Positions 1-12,300 of a stretch of 64,000 bases of DNA are shown here, one piece after another; within the stretch, counting starts at the first letter, position 1, and each line of letters opens with the position of its first letter. The notes under the pieces are model-generated. The model was not told the DNA's origin, did no database searches, and saw nothing but the letters and a program-made list of their open reading frames with translations. A program made the translations under genes and the position numbers. Source of the stretch: Globisporangium splendens (lineage: Eukaryota > Oomycota > Peronosporomycetes > Pythiales > Pythiaceae); the NCBI GenBank assembly GCA_006386115.1, contig VFIW01000031.1, positions 186,001 through 250,000 of the forward strand, read 5' to 3'.

Positions 1-119
1 TTGCCCACGAACTCACCACCACAGCACTTACATTGCACTGCTCCAAGACCGCCCTGCTGTGTGCATAAGAAGCATCGTGTCCTTGGATGCGTGTTTATTT
101 CCTTTTCGCCTCTCAGCAT
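1..119 (-). CDS. possible 5' end of an AN1-like zinc-finger ORF, cut by window edge
   Basis: An ATG at 119-117 opens a frame of 39 codons that runs off the left edge without a stop. It contains RCFLC, then ten residues, then CKCCGGEF, which resembles the first half of an AN1-type zinc finger (C-x2-C-x9-12-C-x1-2-C). The expected Cys after Phe is Val here and the His ligands would lie outside the window. The ATG is only about 38 bp past the stop of the JmjC gene on the same strand, which is too close for a separate oomycete gene with its own promoter, so this may be chance or an internal exon. Weakly supported. Confidence 0.22.
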   Translation of the reverse strand, partial: MLRGEKEINTHPRTRCFLCTQQGGLGAVQCKCCGGEFVG

Positions 120-156
120 TTACATATCACTAACACCGGGAGTTCCATTCGACAGT

Positions 157-1454
157 CTAACTTGTTGCTTCTGCTTCCTTTGTAAACTTTGCGGCGATAT
201 CGTGCACAAAATTGTAGTACACATAGCGACAATCAAACTCCATGTCATGCCAGTAATTGACCGAGATCGTCTGGCACAACTGGGTCGCTCGGTGGTACCA
301 CATCGCCGGAAGGTACAGGATCTCGCCTTCGTTAACGACGCACTCGATCGGTTTCAAGTGCTGCGCTAACGGGAACTTGGTCGTATCGATATGCAGTGGA
401 TCGACTGGGATCCATGGCGTATCCCCGGTATGTGACGACGGCACGATCCGCCAGGACGTATGCTGTGGATACTTTTCGTGGAAGAGCGTCGTGAGCCGAG
501 CTGCTTCCGCGTCGTTGGCCGCGATTTCGTCAGCACTTAGGGCAGGAGCATCGTCTTCGTCTGTGTGTCCTTCGTCATCGTCTTCTTTTTCTTTCGAGCT
601 CTGGTGACGGTACCGCATCGAAGGAAACTCGGACTCGTACAGACATGCAATATCCGCTGGCGGCAGCAGCGTAAAGTGCTTTTGGCCTCTCACGACGCAG
701 TACATATTCTATCCAAACCAAACGTATGCAGGCAAGGAGAGTGAGGTTTAGACAAAAGCAAGAGGACTGATACACTATTGTACCTCGTAGTGATCCTTGT
801 GCATGGTCGAGACTGCGCGCTCATCGCCGATCCAGATATTCACGGCTTCAGGTTCGTTGCCAAACGCAACTTTGGCCAACTCGAGGTACGCAGGCACGTC
901 CTGATACAACATCGGAAACTCGTCGCGCAGGCTGTCGTTCTACAGAGAAATAGTATATGCAATGCAATTAACAAATGGATGCATTAGCCTATAAACACTC
1001 GCGCATATACACGGACCTGATGCGAAAGGTAGGGCACGCCGTCAAAGCCGTCGCGGTCGTTGAGCGCGGTCAGGAACTCGCGGAACGTCATCTCGCGCTC
1101 CTCAGGCATCACAAACACCTCGTTCTTCTTCTGACCATCATCGAGGTCGAGCACCGCGTCGCCAAAGCCAAACGGCGTGACGTCCACGGTGACCGTGTCG
1201 TCGCCGGCTTGCTCCACGAGGTACGCGTCGTCATACCAGTGCTGCATCACCTGCTGCCAGTCGGCTGCTTTCGCCATGGCGTTCGTGAGCACCACGGGCA
1301 CCGATTTGCTCACGAAGCGCCGGTAGAACTCGAGCGGAGACAGTGAGGGTGCGTCCACGCGCGCGATCTCGTGCAGCGGTGCCCAGAAGTCCGCAGTGTC
1401 CTCGAGGAGCTTGGCGATGCTCGCATGCACATCAGCAGTATTCTTGTCCGCCAT
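157..1454 (-). CDS. JMJD7: JMJD7-like JmjC-domain hydroxylase/peptidase (3 exons)
   Basis: The spliced coding sequence is 1454..1017, 939..784 and 708..157 (introns of 77 and 75 bp, GT-AG, both phase 0), giving 381 residues. The cupin core is clear: the first metal ligands H193 and D195 lie in MHKDHYEN, directly across the second splice junction, followed by MYCVVRGQKHF; the distal ligand is about H337 in PAMWYHRA, followed by ISVNYWHDMEF. The NIWIGDERAVS...HKDHYEN..CVV block and the YLPA.W.H ending match JMJD7 rather than JMJD6 or histone demethylases. JMJD7 proteins are Fe(II)/2-oxoglutarate lysyl hydroxylases acting on TRAFAC GTPases (DRG1/2), and a peptidase activity has also been reported. 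An acidic insert (about residues 236-260) lies between the two halves of the core. Family assignment is firm; substrate is inferred. Confidence 0.88.
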
Positions 1455-2206
1455 CTTGACGGCAGAAATGCTGCTGCATTGACCAATTGACCGAATCGTT
1501 TTCAGCCAATAAACATAAAGTTATGACGTTCAAATTGCACAGTTTCAGCAAGTCGCGTGTATCTATGATTTTAGCGAATAAAACTGACCAAAAGATAATT
1601 ATAGCCAATAGTGTTCATGTGTGGCTGTATGCTTAGCGCCGGAAAATGCGTACTTTACAGAAAAACAGCGCCCAACTTCAGAAACGCTCTAGCAAGTCGC
1701 CACGTCGCAGGCGTCACATCCAGATGTGCAGGGTTGACTGATGCTTTGACCGACGCCGATGTGTCACGTGATCACTCCAAGGTGGAGCTGCGTGTGTGGT
1801 TGGTTCCTGACGCTGTTTTATTTTTCACAATGCAGAAGGAAGAAATGGGCATGTGCGTTCTGTTCTGTCCGTCAACGTGCGCGTGGTTCAATGTGCCATG
1901 TACTACGGTACTGTGCATGGAGACCTCCGAGAGATACACGACGAGGCAGAAGATCGCGTGTGATCTTTTTGAGCAGATGGGTCCATTCGTGGCCCAAATA
2001 TGCGCCGTTGGCAATATGCTGTTGGCGGCTCTCAAATGACTGGCAAAACAGACATTGGGGCATTCATGGATGCGCGAATACTTAATAACTTATTATTCAG
2101 GATGAGGTCTCATTTACAAACTCCGCTCCACACACACACTCGAAAACGGACGATAGCGAAGCGGGATAATTCTATAGAGCGAGGAAGGGAAGCTTTGAGG
2201 CGCTTC
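1455..2206. other. intergenic, no gene seen
   Basis: About 750 bp between the JmjC start and the 3' end of the zinc-finger gene. It is AT-richer than the genes and holds two AGCCAAT motifs (1504-1510 and 1603-1609) that could be CCAAT boxes for the JmjC gene, which is transcribed to the left. Short overlapping open frames at 1611-2085 have no recognisable domain. Confidence 0.5.
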
Positions 2207-2990
2207 TCACATGGGTGTCGTGTGCTGCTTGCAGTAGTAGTCGTGTTTCTGGTACGAGCGGCGGTTGCAGCCCTCCATCTTGCATCGGTTGCCGCCGCCG
2301 TGAGCCCAGCAGAAGCCACCAGGCGCCGCCACCTTCGTACACCCAGGCGAATCGCAAATGTGGCCGCCGCCGTGCGACCAGCAGTAGCCGTACCGCTTCG
2401 CCTTGCTCGTGCAGCCGTCCACTTTACACAATTTACAGCCTCCGTGGTGGAAGCACCGGTTGTATAGCCGCGCGCCGTGCGTGCAATCCGGGTATGTACA
2501 CCGCGAACCTCCCTACGCGCAAAAGAAAAAACTCAACAACGTCAGCATATTGAAGTTGTATGGACAAGAGCCCACACACACACAAATAACGTACCCCGTG
2601 GCGGACACATCGGCCTCTGGAGACAGCAGCGCGCGGACAGTCGACCTGCGCGCAGATGGACGACTTGCGGACGCGCATCTTGCCGTGGTGGTTGCCGTGC
2701 GACAGCAGCTGGTTCACGCGGGTCTCCATGATCGTGCCGTGCGAGAGCAGGCTGCGGCCCTGGATGTGGAACAGCGCGTGTTTGTTGTCGTCGTCGTCGC
2801 TCGCCGTGCCCTCAGATGCCGTCTCCATCGTCGCGTCCTCCTCATTGTGCGACTTGCGGCTCGGCGACATCGTGGGCGACGACGACGACGACGACGAGCA
2901 GGAGATGCTCGGCGACGCGACTGTCCCACTCGCAGCAGCAGGTGGGTTCAGGATGAACGCCAGCGCCGTCTTGTCGGCGTCTTGGAACAT
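2207..2990 (-). CDS. WRKY19-type zinc-finger protein A (2 exons)
   Basis: Exons 2990..2595 and 2512..2207 (82-bp GT-AG intron, phase 0) give 233 residues. The start is the first ATG (MFQDADK); upstream in-frame codons have only TTG, and an initiator-like motif lies about 95 bp upstream. An N-terminal LAFILNP motif is followed by an acidic, Ser-rich linker and five C-x4-C-x8/9-C-x2-H modules of the HGGG..C type (for example CWSHGGG, CWAHGGGNRC). These are the WRKY19-like zinc fingers found in many oomycete proteins and at the N-terminus of plant WRKY19; role probably nucleic-acid or protein binding in the nucleus, but this is inference. The intron splits the first module after its final His-Gly. 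A close paralogue lies at 6055-6846 on the same strand. Confidence 0.85.
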
Positions 2991-5900
2991 GATGCTCGCT
3001 AGTGCTTTCGAGAGCTGGGTGAAGTTCAAATGCGCGAGTGAACGCAGTCAACTAGCGCGTCAAAACTCCAGTTTTCTTGTCGAGTAAAACAAAAAATGAG
3101 CGCCGAGAACGCCGACGAAGGAGAGCGAGGAGAGAAGCATTGCCATTTCCCCTCGCATAGCGAAAGAGAATGGACCGAACGCGCGCGACGCCAAAGTGTC
3201 ACGCTTGGCACATGGCGAGATGAGCGTAAATGCGAGGAGCTACGTAGGGATCCGCGCGCTCTGATTGGCTCGCGTCGGCGTGACGCTCGTCTACGCATAG
3301 ATGGAAGCGCTAAGTGCGCTTTTTTCGACTTGGGGTTTGTATGGATGCCAAAAACGGGGCAAAACGGAGGATGCTCCCAATCACACATGGGCTGTCTGTC
3401 ATGCAGAGCATGAAAGAATGAGACGGCGGCGTGTGCGGCATTGATGGCCGAAAGAGGGTGCTTGGGGCGCGTGTGCATCGATGGACAGCGAGCGTACCAT
3501 CGACGCTCACTTTGCCATCGGCTGAAGCGCAAAAAGCCCAGAGCAAGCGGTTGGAAAAAGAAAAGGACAATCCCTATGGAGAGAACTTAGCCTCGACATC
3601 TTGCGGAAGTGCAGGACGCATTTCTTCTCTACAGGAATAAATGGCTAAATGGCGGATCTTTGTGAGTAAGATCGAAAGGTCACGATGGGTGGACGCCAGG
3701 GCTCCCTCCTTCCACGTTCCTCCGCGCAGCAAAATGCTCGGATCTTTCTCGGGAAACCAAGCGCCAAACTCAACGTTCAGGACGCAGGTGTGGTCTCCGC
3801 ATACAAACTCCAAGTGAATTCCGCTGCGTTCGTCTCCACATCGTTCTTGCGGGGCCAGCGGTCGATGGACAAAGTAGAGCCCTGTGGACGGCGAACGGCG
3901 ATCGTGACGCGCCGCGACGCAAATGCACCAGAGCTGAAGCTGACAGCACGCACTCAAAAGTTGGTTCCTTCCACCATTTGGCCATCATTACCTGTATTCT
4001 AGAGGATGTTGTCTTGTCTAAAAGCCGCTAGTCAGCTAGAATCTGCTCGGTTAGCCTTACATTTCGATTCTATAAAGAGGTATTTGCAGTTCTCGGAATG
4101 AATCAAATGGACGCGCGCCATCTGGCTCTGACACTGCAACTGCAGGCAGGCAGTCTTTGGCCGTTTGTGTGACTGCTGCAGCCACCGCACCGCGTCATGG
4201 TGTCGCAGCGACTATGCTGCTTTATGCATCTCGCTTTTCATGGATCTGATACTCGAACAAAAACTTCGGAAGCAACGAGGCGTACTCTCGATTCCTGAAG
4301 ATGCAAGTCCATTAGGCAGTGACGCTTTCGCGTGACGACCTAGGCGTCTCGAACTTGCTTCGTGACGGAACAACCAAAGCCGAAATGGAGTGTCGGCAGC
4401 CCCAGTTCTGCAAAACACGACCAGCGCATTGTGGTTCATGAAAAGTTGAGGATTCTGGCAAACGCGGGGGAAATTTCTCAAGGACGATAATACTATGAAC
4501 TTTGTCAGAAGTGCATACAGTACGCGGTTCTATTGTGCACATCAGATAAACACATGGAAAATGGACTCCTGAATGATCCCGTGCTTCAAGGACGAGAAAA
4601 CGAGTTGACATCGCAATTTTGGATGCCTGCAAAGCGGTCGCTTGATGCAAACGAGACGGGCTACGGCGTGTTGTGCCTTTTCGTTGACGAGCGAGTGCGA
4701 CTGTATAGACATGTGGAAATGTAGCACCTCTGTGTGCATATTGAAGCCGAGGCTTCAACATGCCATTGAGCCACAAGCTCACTAAGTTCGCATGAGCATG
4801 TGGCTTCCACCGCCCAGGTCTTTGGCACCATGCAGAAGATCCCGAGTGTGTGAGCTTTAATACTGGAGATCAGAGAATGCACTCTCGAGCCGAACGTGAC
4901 CAACGTGGGCGAGTCCCACGTACTGGTCTTCCTATCCAGACAGTGCAATAATGCCTGCAAACGTGTATCAGTCTGCGTCCCACTTCTTCCAGATGTGGAC
5001 ATGCTTCCTGAATTTCAGGTTTCTCCTTCTCCGAGATGTGAAGAGTTGTTTTTGCCAGTGTACGAATCTATCTCTTCACGGATGCGTCAATGGCCGATTC
5101 AGCCAATGAGCGCACTGAATCGCGAAGTGACAAACATGAGAAGTAACGTGGTGGCGAGACGAACGCATCAGCGCGTTGGTGCTGTGGTTGGTGGTTGGAA
5201 AAAATGGAATTGGGAGAAGATCCTATCCGGATATGTGGAGGCTTGTGCAGCTGGTTGTTGATTGAGCGTCACGGTATCTACGGCAGATGCATTATCGCAT
5301 GCATGGTTTGATGGGTGTTGCCTGGATGATCCCTCCAGCATCCTGAGATCTGAGGAGATCAGCTTGGTGGTCTGCAGACAACACACAGAAAGTCAAATGG
5401 AAAGGCTGCTGCTGTCAGTCCTCACGAGCCATGGCTTCCAGTTGACTTGTTATACGATCTCAGCTGTTCTCAGCCGGCATTATTTTGCTGCTTTTTGATT
5501 CGTGTTGTTGCAATGCAAGGCGAGATTTGAAATTCGAGCCTAGGCAGAGCATGCATGAAAACTGGAACGCACTCAAAAAGACACATCGATTGGATAAATG
5601 TTAAACACCCACATTACACTCATGTGCGCGCCACGACATTTACCGCGTCTATGCAGTTCATCGCTAACTTCTCTTTGTCACACGCACGCACACAAGCAAA
5701 AATGACTTGTGCCTCTTGAGAGGAACCGTGGCTCTGGGAACGGAAGGGACTTCGTACCAACTCCCACGTGGCGCTTGTCACGCGTGGCGACGTCTAGTTA
5801 CGCGCATCAAAACGGACGTGATTCGCTCCGAGTCGACGACGTCGCGCGTAGGATGGGACGAGTCTGACGTCGGACTCGTCCGAGTCACCGGACAACCGCT

Positions 5901-6054
5901 TGAGCTGGGGGCAATGAAGAATGGCATGAGCCACAATCTGGTCAGTCTTCTGAGGTCATCGTCGTAGGTTCGTCCGTGGTCGAGTCCGCACTCAACGGGA
6001 CAACTTGGAAAACGTCTTGGTCTCATGGTATCTGACCTCTTTGGCTTCTCTTGT
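2991..6054. other. intergenic, about 3 kb, no gene recognised
   Basis: Apart from the initiator-like element at 3085-3102, this stretch has only short overlapping open frames on both strands with no recognisable domain, including 3574-3957 minus (127 codons) and 4896-5261 plus. CCAAT-type motifs occur near 3263 and 5101. Two copies of TCCGAGTC/GACTCGTC-like sequence near 5830-5890 give local direct and inverted repeats. I see no transposon protein here. Confidence 0.4.
3085..3102 (-). promoter_or_regulatory. oomycete initiator-like element upstream of zinc-finger gene A
   Basis: On the minus strand the sequence reads GCTCATTTTTTGTTTTAC, close to the oomycete consensus initiator plus flanking region (GCTCATTYYNCAWTTT). 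It lies about 95 bp upstream of the ATG at 2990, a usual 5' UTR length. Confidence 0.5.
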
Positions 6055-6846
6055 TCACTTGTTGTACGACGCATGAGCCTTGCAGTAGTACCCGTGCTTC
6101 TGGTACGACCGCTTGCTGCAGCTCTCCAGTTTGCAGCGGTTGCCGCCGCCGTGAGCCCAGCACGAACCGCCCTGAGCCGCGACCTTGACACACCCTTCCG
6201 TGCTGCAAATGCGGCCGCCACCATGGGACCAGCAGTACCCGTACCGCTTGGCCTTGCTGTTGCAGCCTGCGGCGAGGCAGATCGTCGAGCCGCCGTGCTG
6301 GAAGCACCGGTTGCGCAGCTTGGCGCCGTTCGTGCAACCTTCGAACGTGCATCGCGAGCCGCCGCCATGGCGCACGCAGCTTCTTCTCGACACAGCCAGG
6401 CTCGTGCAGCCCTTCTCCTTACACAGTCGTGTCTTCTTCTTGGAGGAGTCTGGGTGAGTCGCGGACGCTGAAGCCATTGCGAAGACGTCCATGGCGTCGT
6501 CGCAGGAGGACATCTCGCCCTCCGAGCTCGTCGTGGGGGACGCTCCGCCGGCGTACACATCGTTGTCCTCGTCATCTTCTTGGTTATCATCATGGACGTG
6601 AGCGGACGGCAGACGGCGGTGCTTGTGCGAGTGAGCGGACGAAGGCTGACGGAACTGGAGCTGCGGCGCATTGTGCACGAGGTCGTGAGCCGAGACCACG
6701 GTCGAGGGACCAAGCCAGTGCACGAAGGGGATCGCAGCAGACAGCGCCGGAAGCGACTCGTTCACCGGGAGCGCGCGCTTCGCGGCGGCATTCGGGTTCT
6801 TGTGATGCTGGTCGAGCGGATTGAGGATGAACGCCAGGCTCGTCAT
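6055..6846 (-). CDS. WRKY19-type zinc-finger protein B
   Basis: A single exon of 263 residues starting at ATG 6846 (MTSLAFILNP). The open frame continues upstream to 6915 only through non-ATG codons, and an initiator-like element at 6907-6921 would put transcription start inside that extension, so the shorter start is chosen. After LAFILNP there is a His/Ser/acidic linker, then five C-x4-C...C-x2-H modules (RLCKEKGC, SRCTFEGC, TICLAAGC, RICSTEGC, NRCKLESC) each followed by C-x2-H and usually HGGG. It is the paralogue of the gene at 2207-2990, with the same N-terminal motif, module order and final CKAH ending, but lacks the intron. Function unknown; probably a nuclear regulator. Confidence 0.86.
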   Translation of the reverse strand: MTSLAFILNPLDQHHKNPNAAAKRALPVNESLPALSAAIPFVHWLGPSTVVSAHDLVHNAPQLQFRQPSSAHSHKHRRLPSAHVHDDNQEDDEDNDVYAGGASPTTSSEGEMSSCDDAMDVFAMASASATHPDSSKKKTRLCKEKGCTSLAVSRRSCVRHGGGSRCTFEGCTNGAKLRNRCFQHGGSTICLAAGCNSKAKRYGYCWSHGGGRICSTEGCVKVAAQGGSCWAHGGGNRCKLESCSKRSYQKHGYYCKAHASYNK

Positions 6847-6906
6847 ATTCGCTACTTGTTTGTTTGCTTGGTCTGCTAAATCAACAGCAAGTTGCAATTG
6901 TTGCAC

Positions 6907-6921
6907 AAATTGCAAACTGAC
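6907..6921 (-). promoter_or_regulatory. initiator-like element of zinc-finger gene B
   Basis: The minus strand reads GTCAGTTTGCAATTT, matching the oomycete initiator plus flanking promoter region in 12 or more positions (TCATTYYNCAWTTT with one change). It sits about 65-75 bp upstream of ATG 6846 and decides between that start and the longer non-ATG extension. Confidence 0.5.
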
Positions 6922-9320
6922 GCTTAGTGAGGAGTCGCGTCGCGGAGTGAGATGGGAGCGACTCGGACGGAGACAAATGGAGAATGAGGTGAGCCCACAC
7001 GGTCAGCGAGCGGTGCAGACCTGGCTGGTTCAGACCGCAAAGCAAATGGCTGATGTTGTTGCCGACGAACAAACACGACGACCAATGAGATCTGCGCGTT
7101 GCTCCCACACAGCAACGTGCAGGAAGATGGGACTTGTTCTGTTAGCTGCTTGCTGCAACTTGACCGTTTGATCAGGGTCGACTTGCTGACTCGCGGCTTG
7201 TTTGCGCGGCTTGCTGCTGCGGGGTCGGCGTCTGCCTGCGTGCGTGCGCGACGAAGGCTGTCGGCCATGTCATTGTTCTCTGCGCGCGTTTGGCCCATTC
7301 AGCGCACATTCGGCAGCAATTTTGTGCGACTCGGGGCAACGCCGCGCGCTCAGTGGCTCAACAGCGGAACGCGAGCAGCCAATCAGAGAGCAGAATTACG
7401 GTTTGCTGGCAATTCTGGTGATGACAAGGAGCAAACAAGCAAAATTTTACCCTAACCACGTTCTGCAAGCGCGACGAGCCACAGCAACGCATTGCAACAC
7501 CAGAAACGTTTGACGTCGACTTTCTTGTAAGCTCGACGTCCATGTTTGTCAGTCGATTGTTGATTTAGGAGTTTGCACACAAACGACAAATGTGGACTTG
7601 TTGCTGTCGACTTTACATGAAGCGAAGTGCTCCTGCTCACTCAGCAGTCTCTGATACATTTGATTCTAAGAGCTTCGAGCAATGTGCAGTATGAAAACGC
7701 AGAGGGATTTGCATTCACACAACCAACAGAAGCAAAACTAAAGCTGGTGTTACTGCGCACATCAACAGGTGAAGCGCGCATGCTCGCCATTATTGCCTGA
7801 ACGAGCCTCAGCACCTCTTCACCGATGATACCAGTGTGATACCAGCATGACGCCAGCAGTTGTTGATGGCAGTAGGGCTTACTATTTTCCACACTTCTTG
7901 TGCCCATCTCACTGCTCGTGAAATGTCGATGCACATACGGCACGGTCTTCTGCTTCTTTGTCAGGCAGACGCGCGACTTCGCATTTTCAAGAACCTTCGG
8001 CATGATCGCCATCAAAAGTGAAATGACAGTTTGCAGCCAGGTGTTTTTGCATCCATCTGTTTCCTCCCGCCAAAATTCATATCTGCCATCCAAGCCCTCT
8101 AATTTATGGTTCGCGAGGTTCCATCGGTATGTGCAGGGTATCACTTGTGTGTCGATGCTCAGTGAGCGGGAGGTCTATGGGCAAACTTGTCCGACGAAAA
8201 CATTCTTGGTGGATACACTTTGTGCGATGCCAAAAATCGAGTTTAATGCACTCTCATGCCGCAGGTTTACTGATATCCTAATGCGAGAAGCGCTTTTCCA
8301 GCTCCTCCTCGCATCATTCCCCATCGCCGAATCCTTCTCTCCTATCCAGGGTCACACAGCACACCAGTAAACTTGAGCCAATTCCTTCCGAGCCTCTCGA
8401 TCGCTCTCTGACGATGAGAATCTCCTCACGCAAAGGAGAAATGCACGTGCATCAAATTCCGGCTCCTCATTGGACGATTCCGCCGCTGACACTGGTCGGT
8501 TCGTCGCGCCGAGCGGCCTATGAGCGACGCGGGAGGGTGCACGCCACGGCACATGAACGAACGAATAAAAGTGGTCCTAGCTAGGTCCACAGAGAACAAA
8601 AAAAGTCATCCGCAGCAAGGTCGCATTGTTGCTCCGGCGTCGGACTCGCTTGGTGGACCTGTGGTCCGTGTGATGAATGGATAGAAGTGACGAGGGCATC
8701 AAGCTGATGGGAGTGTGTCGACTTTAGAGCGTGGAAGTTGTGGTGCGTTTCTCGGCTGATTGGAGAGTGTTGATTTAGGGGGGCTGTGTTTTGTACCTTC
8801 CTCTTCTTATAATTTATGATCTCTTCTATTGCATCATGTATCAAGTTATAGAGCATTCGCTAGTCACATTGAGGCTTTCATGCATGCAGAGAGGGATTTT
8901 GGCTTTGCTGCTCTCGTCTGCTGAAGATCAGCTTTGTTGCTCATGAGTCATGATCAACGATGATGTCTGAGCGTATGGAGACAACACATCGGCTTGCCCT
9001 GTCACTCAATGAATTCACATTCGTCCATAATATGAGAATTTGAGGAAAGAGTGGATATGTGCCTCAGGTCTCAAGACAGTCGTCGCATTCCTCATGGCTC
9101 TTGGTGGGGTGTTCACCACCGAAATCTCAACCTTTCAGTTCAAATGTCGACGACTTGGTTTCATATTTTGAGCTTTTGACATGAAAGAAGTCATGCTCCA
9201 CTCTCGCACTTTATATGATGCTAGAATATATAGTCGTCTCATATATATCTACTGTACAGCCAACGAGATCCAAAAGTCAAAATCAACAAACACTGAGAGA
9301 GAAGAAAGGCAAGCGGCACC
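6922..9320. other. intergenic, about 2.4 kb, no gene recognised
   Basis: No domain-bearing frame on either strand. A CCAAT-type motif (agccaatca) is at 7377-7385. Short frames at 7641-8144 minus and 7900-8370 plus overlap each other and show no family signature. The last 150 bp are the AT-rich 3' flank of the SNF2 gene. Confidence 0.4.
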
Positions 9321-12300
9321 TCACAAAATCTCAATCACGTCGTCATCGTCGTCGTCTTCAGTGTTGCCTTGGTCTCCACCGCCATTAGCCTCCGTCGTCG
9401 TGCCAGCAGCAGTAGTAGACGTAGTAATAGTAGTAGCGCTCACATCGCCGCCTTCTTCGTCGGAGTCCAAGAGATCAATCATGTCGCCGTTCGCGTGCTG
9501 CGGCTCACTAGCGCCACACGACGCACTCGTTGTCGTTGTCGTGGAAGTAAACGGTGGGTTCGTCGAGCCCGAGGCTGCAGCGCCAGCAGGAGCAGACCCA
9601 TCTGCCGTTGATACCAGCGGCAATCCTCTGGCTTTGGCGATTTCATTACGGAGCCACATATCATCGCGGAAGTCGACATCGTTCGGAAGTTTCGTGAGCT
9701 TCAGGAACGCCAGCGTCTCCGGTTGGCTCATCGCGCTCACAATGTCGGTCAGCTGCGAGTTGACTTCGATCGCGATCTTGGTGCCGCACGATTCAGCACT
9801 TCGTTTCAACTCCTGACAGCCCTTCATGCCTCGTCGCAGCACGAGCAAGCAACGCTCATCGAGCCGCAATGCTTGGCGCTCTCTACGTCGTTTCTCCTCC
9901 TGTCGTTTCTGCAATTCCTGCTGCTGCCGTAATTGGGCTTCGCGTGCTTTCTCGATGCGTTCGCGGTCTCGTGCTGCGTTTTGCTGCTGGTAAAGCGTTA
10001 GCAATTGAGGCGGCAGTATACGCGAAGGACCTGATGCATTCGTGTTTGCCGTGGAGGCATTGCCTGCATCCACTGTCATTTGCGCCGCTGCAGCAGCCCC
10101 ATTAACTGGTGGAACGCCAGGTCGAGTCATCACACTGCTCACATTCATAGGGTATGTCGGATATGGAACGCTCGGTTGCACTTGGGCAGCAGGAACCGCA
10201 CCTTCCGTAGGCGTTGGTCGCTTGCAATAGATGCAATCAACGGATCGCGGCACAGGCACCTTCGTCGTGGACTCGGGATAAATCTCATTGCTGACTTGAC
10301 AGTACTGGCATTTCACCATCAGCATCCCCTCACGGCTGATCAAGTGGCTCCCGCTTTTCCGCATCCGCCGAATGGCCTTGAGGTAGTTGTGGCTCTCCAT
10401 AATCTCCAACTGCTCGGTCGGCGTACACTGCTGGTCCAGATCCTCTTCAAACATGGTCTCTTGCTCAAACCAGTCGACGATCCACCCACTTTCTGCAGTT
10501 GATGACGCCGACGACGACGTCGTGTCTGTGCTACTCGGGGAGACCACAGCGTCCTGTCCCACGTGGGCGCTCATGCTTGCCAGCACTTTCTGGAGCACTT
10601 CGTCGGTCTCCGGCGGACCCCGCAACTCCAGACCTCCACCAGCTTCACTACTTTCAGCAGTGCTGTCTCCACCATCAACTAAAGATTTCTGTGGTTTATG
10701 TTGTTGCTTCAGTGATTGCTCAAACTCTTCCAGGTTAAAGTAGTTCTGCAGATCCGTGCTCTTGAACTTGCGTTCCATGGTTTTCTCATCGACAATGCGC
10801 TTCGCGACACCCTCTTTGCGAATCTGGAGATCGTACACTTTCTTTTCCATCGTGCCGCTCGTCACGAATCGGTACACAAACACGGGCTTCATCTGGCCGA
10901 ATCGGTAGGACCGACACATGGACTGCGAGTCGTTGCATGGATTCCAGCACACGTCAAAGATAATGATCCGGTTTCCGGCGCACAAGTTGATGCCTTCACC
11001 ACCAGCCTTCGTCGAGATCATAATGATATCCACGTCCTCTTCGAGGTCGTTAAACTGACCGATCATGCGGAACCGCTCTTGCTGCGGCGTGCTGCCATCG
11101 ATACGCAGGTACGTCAGTCGCTTCGAGTGGCGCTGCTGGCCGCGATTGGTCTGCGCGATCATCTTTTCAATCATATTCAGCGTCGGGATGCTCTGCGAGA
11201 ACAGGATCACACGGTCGCCGATTTCTTGACACGCAGCGAGGATCTGCATCAAAATCACCATCTTGCCACTTGACTCCAAGTGGCTCTTCTCATACGAGCG
11301 CATAAACTCTTCGGCAAACTTGAGGCGATGCTGGGGACCAGCACTCGCACTCGGCGTACTCGCCGACCGAGAGGATGCCGCTGCGAGTGCGTTCAGGATA
11401 TCGAGCTCACTATCGTCCGAGTCATTCCCTTGACTGCTGCCATTAGCATTAGTGATACTTGTAGTTGTGGGACGCGCACCAGAGCTTGGCAGGTCAAACA
11501 GTCCAAAGTCGCCATCCAGGTCTTCGCCATTCAACTGGAACGCCTTTTTCGTAAACTTGGTCGGATTTCTCCTCATCTCGAGCTCAAGCTGCTGGTACGT
11601 ATCACACAACACGTCTGGGTGGTTCGAGATTGCGAGCGAGATGTGGTACCCGCCTAGTACATCAACTTTTCCGCCAAAGCCGCCGCTTTCACCGCCCAAA
11701 AACTCGTTGCCGCCGCGCTTGGGCACACCCTGCTCCAGAAAAGCACGATACAGCCGTGCCTGAGTGTCACTGAGCTTGCACAGCAGCACCCACTCCTTCT
11801 TTGGCGGCAGCTGCTTGAACAGATACTGTTGGTCGCGGCGCAGCACCAGCGGCTTGAGCTCGCGCGTGAGCACGTACGCACGCTGCCGCGCGAGCCGCAA
11901 ATCGGCTTCACTGCTGTCAATACACTGTCCATTCTCGATTGGATCCACGAATCGGTTCTTAAACTCTTCCAGGGTACCAAGGTAGTCCGGTCGCGCAAAG
12001 TTCACCATCGTCCAATACTCTTCTAAGTGGTTCTGTAGCGGGTACCCCGTGAGCATAATGCGGCGCGACGTCTTGACGTGGGAGAGCGCCTTCACGAGCT
12101 TGGACTTGTGGTCGCGCACGCGGTGGCCTTCGTCGAGCACGATGAGGTCGGGACCTGGATCCGCGAGGCACTTGTACACGTCCTTGATCAGATACGCGTA
12201 CTTGGCGTTGCCTGCGGCGATCTTCTCGTCGCCGCTTGACTGCAGCACCAGCAGCCGGTACAATTCGTACCCCATGATCAGCAGCCCGCCGCGCTTGTGC

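Noticed and set aside
3574..3957. 127-codon minus-strand frame
   Set aside because: No recognisable domain, no initiator and overlapped by another frame; probably chance.
5778..6713. 311-codon minus-strand frame
   Set aside because: Overlaps zinc-finger gene B in another frame and is Arg/Thr/Ala-rich with no motif; the zinc-finger frame is clearly the real one.
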